From assembly GCA_026713105.1 (NCBI GenBank), contig JAPOPC010000016.1:1-64000 (forward strand): a DNA stretch of 64,000 nt, in the 5' to 3' direction. Of this stretch, positions 23,913 through 32,018 are shown one piece after another. The stretch is from Acidimicrobiaceae bacterium (GTDB lineage: Bacteria > Actinomycetota > Acidimicrobiia > Acidimicrobiales > Poriferisodalaceae). The notes under the pieces are model-generated. The model had not been told where the DNA came from. It did no database searches and saw nothing but the letters and a program-made list of their open reading frames with translations. The position numbers were made by a program, and so were the translations under genes. The number at the start of each line of letters is the position of its first letter. The first letter of the stretch is position 1.

Positions 23913-25388
23913 TCAGACGGGCTCGACCGACCAGACCTCGGGCGCCTGGCGCGGCCGGACTTGAAGCGCTCTGGGGGGTGCACCGTTCGCATTTGCCTCA
24001 GCGATCATCGCAGGGCGGTCGGAGGGAACACCGTTGCGCGTGGTCGCCAACGCTGCTTGGGGAGCGGCGGGGTGCGGGCGGGCTACGACCCGCGTCGGCT
24101 CAACACGTTGGACTGGTTGCGGCGCCGGCGCACTCAGGAATTCACGCATCGGATTGCCGGCGAAGCTGTAGACGGCCAGACCCGCTACAGCGACGACTGC
24201 CAGGGTGAAGAACGCGGACCTGTAGCTGTACAGATCGTGCAGGACCCCGGTGACGAACGGTCCCCCGGCCAGGCCCGACACCATGAGCAGCGAACCAAAG
24301 CCGTAGATGCGCGGGTAGTCCCGTACGCCGAAGGCGTCGGCCAAGATCAGCGGGTGCAGCATCAACAGGTTGCCCATGGCGCTGCCCAGCACCAGTATTC
24401 CGAACAAGATGGCGAGGCCGCTGCCAGCAACAGCCAGCAGGCAGAGCCCCACGACCTGCACCACCATCAGCACCATCGTGAGCCAGCGCAGCGACACCTT
24501 CAACGCTGCGATCCCGCCGCAGATTCTGGCCACCACGCTGGTTCCGGCCAGCACCGCAACCGCAGTCGAAGCAGCAACGTCTGAACCGAGCCGGTCCCCG
24601 GTGAGCTTGTACATGTGCTGGATGGCGCCGACCTGGCTGCTCATCACCAGCACGAATCCGATGGCGGTGAATATGAAGAACCGTGTGCGGATGGCCTGCT
24701 GGTAGGACATCCCCGGCGGCGGAGAATTGGGGGCTCCGACCGAATCGCTGGCCTGCCGCGCTCCGTCGGGCTGCAGTCCCACGTCTTTGGGCCATGATCG
24801 AATAAAGAACCACGTCGAGATCAGCATCAGGACGCAGTACACAGCGGCGAATCGGGGCGCCCAGTAGATCAGCGATTCGGTTTCGATGCGTTTGCTCAAC
24901 TGCGGCAGCAGGATGATGCCGCCGAGCGACAATCCCGTGGACGCGATCGCCATCGCCACCGAGCGGCGACGCTCGAACCAGCGCGTCACCAATGTGGTGG
25001 TCGGCACCAGACCGCAGAGTCCGAAGCCGATGCCGAAGATGGTCATCACGACGAACATCTGCCAGCCGGACCGCACCTGTGCGAGCAGCGCCATGCCGAC
25101 GGTGCTGACCGCCGTGCCCGCCGTGATCACCCAGCGGGCATCGAACCGATTGACCAGCTTGCCCGTGTAGTACCCGCACAGACCTGATGCCAGCAAGAAG
25201 GCGCCCACACCTGCGCCCGCGAGACCGGTGCTGAAGCCCTGCTCGTCGACGAAGGCATCCAGGAAGGCGCCGAGGGCATAGAAGACCATGCCCGAGGTGA
25301 TCATCATCACCCCGAAGACGCCGCTGAGCACCACCCAGCCCCGAAGGGACCGCTGGCTGCGCTCAGCAGTAGCCAGCGGCACATTCAT
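23913..25388 (-). CDS. MFS transporter, monocarboxylate/OFA-like
   Basis: 491 aa with about 12 predicted TM helices. The N-terminal half shows GWVVLSGVFGVMMITSGMVF and the inter-helix loop RWFERRRSVAMAIASTG, as in oxalate/formate antiporter and monocarboxylate transporter-like MFS proteins. The C-terminal 60 residues are hydrophilic, Pro/Ala/Arg-rich and probably cytosolic. The substrate is probably a small organic acid or amine-derived acid, given the surrounding catabolic genes; this is inference. It is divergent from the zinc-type dehydrogenase and upstream of the SDR gene on the same strand. Confidence 0.8.
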   Translation of the reverse strand: MNVPLATAERSQRSLRGWVVLSGVFGVMMITSGMVFYALGAFLDAFVDEQGFSTGLAGAGVGAFLLASGLCGYYTGKLVNRFDARWVITAGTAVSTVGMALLAQVRSGWQMFVVMTIFGIGFGLCGLVPTTTLVTRWFERRRSVAMAIASTGLSLGGIILLPQLSKRIETESLIYWAPRFAAVYCVLMLISTWFFIRSWPKDVGLQPDGARQASDSVGAPNSPPPGMSYQQAIRTRFFIFTAIGFVLVMSSQVGAIQHMYKLTGDRLGSDVAASTAVAVLAGTSVVARICGGIAALKVSLRWLTMVLMVVQVVGLCLLAVAGSGLAILFGILVLGSAMGNLLMLHPLILADAFGVRDYPRIYGFGSLLMVSGLAGGPFVTGVLHDLYSYRSAFFTLAVVAVAGLAVYSFAGNPMREFLSAPAPQPVQRVEPTRVVARPHPAAPQAALATTRNGVPSDRPAMIAEANANGAPPRALQVRPRQAPEVWSVEPV

Positions 25389-25542
25389 CGCGGAACAGCC
25401 TGCCAGCTAACTTGCCCGGATGCGCCTGCTGCAGCCGGCATGCCTGCCGGCGCCCCCGACGGCTGGGCGTTCATGAGCAAGTATTCGCTGGACCAGTAGA
25501 GAAGTTCCGCCCCTGGGCGGCAGGCGAGGAGCGAGCAAGCCG

Positions 25543-26607
25543 ATGGAAATGATGAAGGCCGGCCGGATGCTCGACGTCGGGCGCATGGAGTGCGAAGAGA
25601 TTCCCGTGCCCCCCTTGGACGAGGCATCCTCAGACGCCGCTCCTTCGTCCAGGCCAGACGCCGCCTTGGGCATGACTGCCGTCACCTACGACGTCCTCAT
25701 CCGCTCCGAGATGGCCTCGATCTGCGGCAGCGACCTGCACATGGTGATGATGGGTGCCGGCCTGTCGCACCGCCCGCCGTGCCCGCATGGATTCCCGGGC
25801 CACGAAGGCATCGGCACGGTGGTCGAGAGCCGAACGCCGGACATCGCCGAGGGCACTCATGTGCTGACGTTCCCGAATCCGCCGGTCGGCGAGTGCTTCA
25901 ACGCCTTCCAGCGGATCAACTCCAGCTACTGCGTGCCGCTGCCGGCCACCGATGTGCCTCGTTCTCACTTGCTGATGGGTCAGCAACTCGGCACCGTCAT
26001 CTACGCCATGCGCCAGCATCCCCGCGACGTGTCCGGCGAGACCGTCGTCGTGATGGGCCAAGGTTCCGCAGGGCTGTTCTTCACGTACCTGTTGAAGCGC
26101 GCCGGTGCTGAGCGGGTCATTGTCTCGGACCTCTCGCCGACGCGCCTGGCCGTGGCGGAGGCCTATGGCGCGGACGAGTGCCTCAATGCCGCCGAGCTCG
26201 GCAACGCCGGCGTGATCGAGGCCATCAAGGACATGACGGACGGCCGCGGTGCCGACTACGTGGTGGAGGCGGTCGGTCGCTCCGACACGTTCTTGGACTC
26301 GGTCGAGCTGGTGCGCATGGACGGTCAGCTCTTGTGGTTCGGGCTGCCATCGACCGACGACAACATTCACGTGCGCTTCCAGAAGTTCTTCCGCAAACGG
26401 CTCTCTGCCGCCAGCACCTACGGGGCCCAGGATGAGCCCGGCTCCATGTCTTTCCGCCAGGCGCTGCAATTGATCGCCTCGGGTGACATCGATGTGTCGC
26501 CCCTGCTCAGCCACGTGTTCGACGTGAGCGACATCGGCGACGCCTTCCGGCTCGCCCACGAGCCACACGATGCGGGCGCGCTGAAAGTCTCGGTCAGCTT
26601 CGACTGA
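25543..26607 (+). CDS. Zinc-binding medium-chain dehydrogenase
   Basis: 354 aa. MDR-superfamily alcohol/polyol-type dehydrogenase: MASICGSDLHMVMMG supplies the catalytic zinc Cys and His, PHGFPGHEGIGTVVE follows, and VVVMGQGSAGLFFTYLLKR is the NAD(P) Rossmann motif. The four-cysteine structural zinc lobe of classical alcohol dehydrogenases is not evident (the region after GTHVLTFPNPP lacks it). A purine-rich CGAGGAGCG lies about 10-15 nt before the ATG. It converges with the aminotransferase gene across only 12 nt. The substrate may be an alcohol or threonine-like compound but is not determined. Confidence 0.8.
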   Translation: MEMMKAGRMLDVGRMECEEIPVPPLDEASSDAAPSSRPDAALGMTAVTYDVLIRSEMASICGSDLHMVMMGAGLSHRPPCPHGFPGHEGIGTVVESRTPDIAEGTHVLTFPNPPVGECFNAFQRINSSYCVPLPATDVPRSHLLMGQQLGTVIYAMRQHPRDVSGETVVVMGQGSAGLFFTYLLKRAGAERVIVSDLSPTRLAVAEAYGADECLNAAELGNAGVIEAIKDMTDGRGADYVVEAVGRSDTFLDSVELVRMDGQLLWFGLPSTDDNIHVRFQKFFRKRLSAASTYGAQDEPGSMSFRQALQLIASGDIDVSPLLSHVFDVSDIGDAFRLAHEPHDAGALKVSVSFD

Positions 26608-26619
26608 CTCGCCGCTGGC

Positions 26620-27909
26620 TCAGTCGAGCGCTTCGATGGCGGCGACGAGGATGTCGAGGCCCTCGTCCAACTCGGCTTCGGTCACGTTCATCATCGGTGT
26701 GATGCGGATGACGTTGCCGTAGAGGCCGCCCTTGCCCACGAGCAGGCCGCGGTCCTTGGTGGACTCCAGTACTGCGGCCGTGGTCGCGGCGTCGGGTTCG
26801 ATGCTGCCGGGGTGGCAGAACTCGAGGCCCTGCATGAGACCCTTGCCGCGCAACTCGGCGACATGAGGCGAGGCATCGCACACGGGCGCCAGTCGTTCGT
26901 GCATCTGGGTTCCTCGGGCGGCAGCGTTGCCCTGCAGGTCATTCTGGAGCAGGTAGCGCAGGGTGGCCCGGCCCGCGGCTGTGGAGAGTGGGTTCCCGCC
27001 GAAGGTGGTGATCGAATTGCGGGTCAGGCAGTTCATGAGATCTGCCCGAGCAACGATCCCCGCCAGGGTGATGCCGTTGCCGACGCCCTTGGCGAACGTG
27101 ATTGCGTCGGGTGTTATGCCGTGCGCCTCGTAGCCCCAGAAGTGCTCGCCGGTTCGTCCCCAGCCCGATTGCACCTCGTCGGAAATGAACAGGATCCCCT
27201 CCGAGGCCAGCACCTTGCCCATCGCCCCGAAGAACCCGTCGGGCGGGGTTGCAAATCCGCCGACGCCCTGAATGGGCTCGGCAATGAGTGCCGAGAACCC
27301 GCCTGAATCGGTCATGTCGATGAGCTGGACGAGGTCCTCCACGCAGGCGTTGGTGAAGGCGTCGTCGTCGAGATGGCGGAATGGGCTGCGCAGCCGGTAG
27401 CCGCCCTGCACGAACTGCACGTCGAGCCCGCTGAAGCTGCTCGTCGACCAGGCGCGGTGGCTGGTGATCGCCTGGGCCGTGAGCGAGCGACCGTGATAAC
27501 TGTTGCGCATCGCCAGCACCTGGTTGCTGTTGCGGTAGTTGGTGGCCAACAGGATCGCGGTGTCGTTGGCCTCGCTGCCCGAGGTGGTGAACAGCACTCG
27601 CGGGTCGGGAATCCCCGAGACAGCAGCGACCTCCTCGGCGAACGAGATCATCTCCTCGTTCAGGTACAGCGTGGAGGTGTGCATCACCTTGGCTGCTTGG
27701 GCCTGCACGGCCTCGACCACGACGGGGTTGGCGTGCCCGATCATGGTGGTGAGAATTCCGCCGAAGAAGTCCAGGTAGCGGTTGCCCTCATTGTCGAAGA
27801 CGTAACTGCCCTCGCCGCGGTCGATCGAGATCGGCCGGTCGTACAGCGGGCTGATGAAGCTGGGCAGGATCGCGCGGTAACGCTCCGCGAGATCGGCGGT
27901 AGCAGCCAT
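26620..27909 (-). CDS. Class III PLP-dependent aminotransferase (AGXT2/GABA-transaminase-like)
   Basis: 429 aa. Fold type I blocks: YLDFFGGILTTMIGHANP, LFTTSGSEANDTAILLAT, NSYHGRSL, ILFISDEVQSGWGRTG (PLP-binding Asp) and ITFAKGVGNGITLAG (Schiff-base Lys). This pattern is closest to alanine-glyoxylate aminotransferase 2 and related omega-amino acid transaminases. With the neighbouring 2-hydroxyacid oxidase (a potential glyoxylate source) and dimethylglycine-type dehydrogenases it may recycle glyoxylate to glycine; that link is inference. The ATG is preceded by AAGTGAG. It is divergent from the FMN oxidase. Confidence 0.85.
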   Translation of the reverse strand: MAATADLAERYRAILPSFISPLYDRPISIDRGEGSYVFDNEGNRYLDFFGGILTTMIGHANPVVVEAVQAQAAKVMHTSTLYLNEEMISFAEEVAAVSGIPDPRVLFTTSGSEANDTAILLATNYRNSNQVLAMRNSYHGRSLTAQAITSHRAWSTSSFSGLDVQFVQGGYRLRSPFRHLDDDAFTNACVEDLVQLIDMTDSGGFSALIAEPIQGVGGFATPPDGFFGAMGKVLASEGILFISDEVQSGWGRTGEHFWGYEAHGITPDAITFAKGVGNGITLAGIVARADLMNCLTRNSITTFGGNPLSTAAGRATLRYLLQNDLQGNAAARGTQMHERLAPVCDASPHVAELRGKGLMQGLEFCHPGSIEPDAATTAAVLESTKDRGLLVGKGGLYGNVIRITPMMNVTEAELDEGLDILVAAIEALD

Positions 27910-28017
27910 GTCGGCTCACTTTCGCATTGCTTGAAGAAATCGGATGCCCGAACCGCAGTCTCCGATTCATGCGGAACGGGCATGGGGAAGTTCGGGCACA
28001 TCGTAGAGTTCGCGTTC

Positions 28018-29256
28018 ATGGCGGGGTTGACGAAATGGGTATCGCAGGCCTACGGAACGGCCCGCAGCGTCATGCAATTCGGCGAGTTCGAGCACGATGC
28101 CGACAAGCGGCACTTGATCCGCGCAGCCGACGTATCCGACTTGCGCCGCATGGCGAAGCGTCGAATGCCCCGCGGTTGTTTCGACTACATCGACGGGGCG
28201 GCTGAGGACGAGGTCAGCGCCGGGCGCAGCGTGTCCGCATATCACCGCTGGCAATTCCGGCCGCGCGTGCTGCGCGACGTGAGCGAGGTGGACATCTCGG
28301 GCAAAATCCTGGGCGAGTCTGTGCCGATCCCGCTGGTGATCGCTCCGACGGGCTTCGACCGCATTGCCCATTCCCAGGGCGAGCTGGCCGTGGCCCGAGC
28401 GGCCGAGCGTGCCGGCATCCCCTACTCGCTGTCGACGATGGGCACACGCTCTGTCGAGGAGGTTGCCGACGTCTGCGACGGCAGGAAGTTCTTCCAGGTG
28501 TATGTCTGGCGTGACCGCGAGCTGATGGCCGACCTGCTGAAGCGTTCGGCGGCGGCGGGCTACGAAGCGATCATGATCACGGTCGACACAGCAGTGCTGG
28601 GTCGCCGCGAGCGCGACGTGCGCCACGGTTTCAGCCTGCCTCCCAAGCTGGGGCCCGACACGATCATCGACGGCCTGCTGCACCCGCGTTGGCTGCTGGA
28701 CTTCCTCAGCAACGAGCCGATCAAGTTCTCGAACTGCGAGGGGGCCACCGGTGGCGACGGTGGCGATGCCGTTGCATTGGCCGAGTACATCAACAGCCAG
28801 TTCGACCCGTCGCTGTCGTGGGACGACATCGAGTGGTTCCGAGATCGCTGGGACGGACCGGTGATGCTCAAGGGCGTGCTCTCACCCGAGGACGCAAAGA
28901 TCGCGGCCGACATGGAGCTCGACGCCGTGATCGTGTCGAACCACGGCGGACGCCAACTCGACGGGGCACCAGCCCCCGTGGAGTGCGTGCCCGCGATCCG
29001 GGAGGCAGTCGGCGACCGCTGCGAGGTGATCTGCGACGGCGGCATCCGGCGCGGCAGCGACATCGTGAAAGCGCTGGCGCTGGGTGCCGACTCGGCGATG
29101 ATCGGTCGGGCGTACCTATACGCACTCGGCGCCGCGGGCGAGACAGGGGTGGACTGGGTGCTCAACTATTTCGTCGAGGGCATGACCCGCACGATGCGTC
29201 TGAACGGCGTCCGATCGATCGCGGACCTGACCCCCGAACTGCTTGAGAGAGTCTGA
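28018..29256 (+). CDS. FMN-dependent alpha-hydroxy-acid oxidase/dehydrogenase (LldD-like)
   Basis: 412 aa from the ATG at 28018; an ATG at 27982 and a further 200 codons of open frame upstream exist, but the latter is antisense to the aminotransferase. TIM-barrel FMN enzyme: CFDYIDGAAEDE, PIPLVIAPTGFDRI, SLSTMGTRSVEEVA, and VIVSNHGGRQLDGAPA with the catalytic His, then CDGGIRRGSDIVKALALGA. The family oxidises L-lactate, glycolate, mandelate or similar 2-hydroxyacids. Eleven nt separate its stop from the GTG of the first dimethylglycine-dehydrogenase-like gene, so the two are an operon. Confidence 0.85.
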   Translation: MAGLTKWVSQAYGTARSVMQFGEFEHDADKRHLIRAADVSDLRRMAKRRMPRGCFDYIDGAAEDEVSAGRSVSAYHRWQFRPRVLRDVSEVDISGKILGESVPIPLVIAPTGFDRIAHSQGELAVARAAERAGIPYSLSTMGTRSVEEVADVCDGRKFFQVYVWRDRELMADLLKRSAAAGYEAIMITVDTAVLGRRERDVRHGFSLPPKLGPDTIIDGLLHPRWLLDFLSNEPIKFSNCEGATGGDGGDAVALAEYINSQFDPSLSWDDIEWFRDRWDGPVMLKGVLSPEDAKIAADMELDAVIVSNHGGRQLDGAPAPVECVPAIREAVGDRCEVICDGGIRRGSDIVKALALGADSAMIGRAYLYALGAAGETGVDWVLNYFVEGMTRTMRLNGVRSIADLTPELLERV

Positions 29257-29266
29257 GGCACACCTC

Positions 29267-31813
29267 GTGGCGGATCAGACCCTGTCGCAGCGCGCAACGC
29301 CGAATCGCACGATCCCCGACCGAGCCGAAGTGGTGGTTGTCGGCGGAGGCATCGTCGGCTGTGCCATCGCCTACCACCTCGTGCGTCGCGGCATCCGCGA
29401 CGTGCTGCTGCTCGAGCAGAACCAGCTCACCGCCGGCACCACCTGGCATGCAGCCGGGCTGGCGGCGCAGCTCAAGGCGACGTACAGCCTCACCAAGCTC
29501 GCCACGTACTCGGTGCGCCTGTTCGAAGCGCTGGAGGACGAGACGGGCCAAGCCACCGGCTTCCGGGCGCCGGGCTCGATCTCCGTCGCTTCCGATGCCG
29601 AGCGTTGGGAGGAGATCCTGCGCGGCGCGTCGATGGGGGCCACTGTCGGCGTCGAATCCCGCCAGATCGACATGGACGAGCTCTCCGAGATGTGGCCGCT
29701 GATCCGCACCGACGATCTCGTGGGCGCGCTGTACCTGCCAGACGACGGTTTGGTCTCGCCGGTGGACGCCACGATGGCTTTGGCCAAGGGGGCACGAGCC
29801 CGCGGGTGCCGCATCATCGAACGGGTGGCGGTCACCGGCCTCGAAACCCGCAACGGTGCCATTTGCGGTGTGCGGACGGAAACCGCTGGCGGCACCGACG
29901 ATGACGGGGGTCATCTGATCGAAACCGAGACCGTTGTGCTCGCGACCGGCATGTGGACCCGCCACCTGGCTGCGCAGATTGGGGTGAACGTCCCGCTGCA
30001 GGCCTGCGAGCACTTCTACGTGGTCACCGAACCGCTCGAGGGGCTCGACACCTCCACGCCCATCTTGCGCGACCCCACCAACTACACGTACTTCAAGGAG
30101 GAGACCGGCAAGCTCATGGTCGGCTTCTTCGAGCCCGAGGCCAAGGTGTGGCGCCTCGACGGCATCCCGCGGGACTTCAGCTTTGGCACGCTCGACGAAG
30201 ACTGGGACCACGTCGGTCCGGTGTTCGAGAGGTCGTGTCACCGGGTGCCTGCGCTGGCCGATTGCGGCGTGCAGTTGTTCTTCAACGGTCCCGAGTCGTT
30301 CACACCAGATGGCACCTATTACCTCGGCGAGGCACCTGAGGTCGACGGCTGCTTCGTCGCTGCGGGCTTCAACTCCGTCGGCATCCAGTCCGCCGGCGGG
30401 GCTGGCTGGGTGCTGGCCGACTGGATCGCCGATCGGCACCCGCCAATGGACCTCTCTGCGGTCGACATCCGGCGTGCCATGCCGTTCCAGGCCGATAACG
30501 GCTACCTGGCCGAGCGCATCAGCGAGAGCCTGGGGCTGCTGTACGCGATGCACTGGCCGTTCTTCCAGTACACGAGCGCCCGCGACCAGCGTCGCTCGGC
30601 TCTGCATGACGCGATGGATGCGGCGGGTGCGGTCTTCGGCGAGACAGCCGGCTGGGAGCGGGCCAACTGGTTCGCCGAGCCCGGCCAGGAGCGCGAGTAC
30701 CGCTACAGCTACGGCAAGCAGAACTGGTTCGAGAATTCCGGCCGGGAATGCGACGCAGTGCGCAACGGCGTCGCGCTCTTCGACCAGTCGTCGTTCGCCA
30801 AGTTCACGGTGCGCGGCCCAGATGCGCTCGATGTGCTCGACACCCTCAGCGTGGCCTCGGTGGACGTTCCTGCCGGGCGCGCCGTGTACACCCAGTGGTG
30901 CAACGAGCGAGGCGGCATTGAGGCCGACCTGACGGTGACCCGGCTCGGCGATGACGAATTCTGGGTCGTCACATCGGCGGCTTCTCAAACACGGGACTGG
31001 GCATGGCTGAGACGGGCCTGTCGGGGAAGAGATGTCGAGATCGTGGATGTGACCGACGACTGGGTGGTGCTCGGCCTCATGGGGCCCCAATCGAGAGATC
31101 TGCTCAGCAGAGTCACTGAGGCTGCCTTGGACAACGAGTCGTTCGCATTTGGAGCTTCGCAGCACATCGACGTTGCGACCTCAGCTGGCTCGACAGCGGT
31201 ATTGGCAGTTCGCATGAGCTACGTGGGCGAACTCGGCTGGGAGCTGTACGTCCCCAACGCCCACGCAGTCACGGTCTACGAAGCACTGAGAGACGCCGCG
31301 GCGGACGCCGACGGCTTGGACCTGGCACACGCCGGCTACCACGCCATGAACACACTGCGCCTGGAGTGCGGTTACCGCCACTGGGGCCACGACATCAGCG
31401 ACGAGGACTCGCCGCTGGAGGCCGGTCTCGGCTTCGCGATCGCCTGGGACAAGGAGCGCGACTTCATCGGCCGCGCAGCTCTAGAGGCACAGCGTCACGA
31501 GCCACGCACTCGCCGACTCATTCAGTTCCGCCTCGAGGATCCCGATCTGCTCGCCTATCACGATGAGCCGATCCGCCGTGACGGCGAGCTCGTGGGCCGG
31601 GTCACCTCGGCCATGTGGAGCTACACCGAGGACCGCTGCTTGGCGATGGGCTACGTGACCCACCCGGCAGCCGCCGACCCGGAACCGCAGGCCGTCACCA
31701 AGTCTTGGCTCGAAGCCGGATCGTTCGACATCGAGATCGTCGGCCGCCGCATCGCTGCCACCCCCTCGATCCGCAGCTTCTACGACCCCACCAACCAACG
31801 CGTCCGCATGTAG
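29267..31813 (+). CDS. Dimethylglycine/sarcosine dehydrogenase-like FAD protein with GcvT domain (copy 1)
   Basis: 848 aa from the GTG at 29267 (GAGG about 8 nt upstream); an in-frame TTG at 29243 is the alternative. Residues about 20-400 form a DAO-type FAD domain: AEVVVVGGGIVGCAIAYHL and TTWHAAGLAAQL, whose His corresponds to the covalent-FAD His of dimethylglycine dehydrogenase. Residues about 400-848 form an FAO_M/GcvT-type folate-binding region (FDQSSFAKFTVRGPDALDVL, MSYVGELGWELYVP, GYRHWGHDISDEDSPLEAGL). Such enzymes oxidatively demethylate N-methylated glycine derivatives and pass the one-carbon unit to tetrahydrofolate. It is downstream of the hydroxyacid oxidase in the same operon. 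Confidence 0.85.
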   Translation: MADQTLSQRATPNRTIPDRAEVVVVGGGIVGCAIAYHLVRRGIRDVLLLEQNQLTAGTTWHAAGLAAQLKATYSLTKLATYSVRLFEALEDETGQATGFRAPGSISVASDAERWEEILRGASMGATVGVESRQIDMDELSEMWPLIRTDDLVGALYLPDDGLVSPVDATMALAKGARARGCRIIERVAVTGLETRNGAICGVRTETAGGTDDDGGHLIETETVVLATGMWTRHLAAQIGVNVPLQACEHFYVVTEPLEGLDTSTPILRDPTNYTYFKEETGKLMVGFFEPEAKVWRLDGIPRDFSFGTLDEDWDHVGPVFERSCHRVPALADCGVQLFFNGPESFTPDGTYYLGEAPEVDGCFVAAGFNSVGIQSAGGAGWVLADWIADRHPPMDLSAVDIRRAMPFQADNGYLAERISESLGLLYAMHWPFFQYTSARDQRRSALHDAMDAAGAVFGETAGWERANWFAEPGQEREYRYSYGKQNWFENSGRECDAVRNGVALFDQSSFAKFTVRGPDALDVLDTLSVASVDVPAGRAVYTQWCNERGGIEADLTVTRLGDDEFWVVTSAASQTRDWAWLRRACRGRDVEIVDVTDDWVVLGLMGPQSRDLLSRVTEAALDNESFAFGASQHIDVATSAGSTAVLAVRMSYVGELGWELYVPNAHAVTVYEALRDAAADADGLDLAHAGYHAMNTLRLECGYRHWGHDISDEDSPLEAGLGFAIAWDKERDFIGRAALEAQRHEPRTRRLIQFRLEDPDLLAYHDEPIRRDGELVGRVTSAMWSYTEDRCLAMGYVTHPAAADPEPQAVTKSWLEAGSFDIEIVGRRIAATPSIRSFYDPTNQRVRM

Positions 31814-31827
31814 GCGTGCAATTGGCC

Positions 31828-31860
31828 CTGCAATCTGAAAGTTCAAGTTTCAGATTGCAG
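31828..31860. promoter_or_regulatory. Perfect 13-bp stem, 7-nt loop, between the two dehydrogenase genes
   Basis: CTGCAATCTGAAA (31828-31840), loop GTTCAAG, and TTTCAGATTGCAG (31848-31860) form a perfect inverted repeat starting 15 nt after the copy-1 stop. It lacks a T-tract, so it is either a factor-dependent end structure, an mRNA-stabilising hairpin or an operator for a dimeric regulator. It is AT-richer than its surroundings. Confidence 0.75.
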
Positions 31861-31883
31861 AGTCTTGCCGTTAGATGCGCGCA

Positions 31884-31955
31884 GTGGTGCGCGGTGGGGT
31901 GGTAATTTACGCGCACCACATCGGCATGCCACGGGGTCCGAACCGGGGGGTTCGG
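31884..31955 (+). promoter_or_regulatory. Two further hairpins in the leader of the second dehydrogenase gene
   Basis: GTGGTGCGCG (31884-31893) pairs perfectly with CGCGCACCAC (31910-31919) around a 16-nt loop. CCGAACC (31938-31944) pairs with GGTTCGG (31949-31955) around GGGG. A weaker CCTGT/ACAGG pair follows at 31983-32002. With the 13-bp stem before them, most of the 205-nt gap is foldable, suggesting a structured leader or tandem operators controlling the next gene. I recognise no known riboswitch class. Confidence 0.5.
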
Positions 31956-32018
31956 CTCACGTCTGGCCTGGACAAATGGGGACCTGTCAATGGCTGAACA
32001 GGCCCGGCATCGCTGAGC

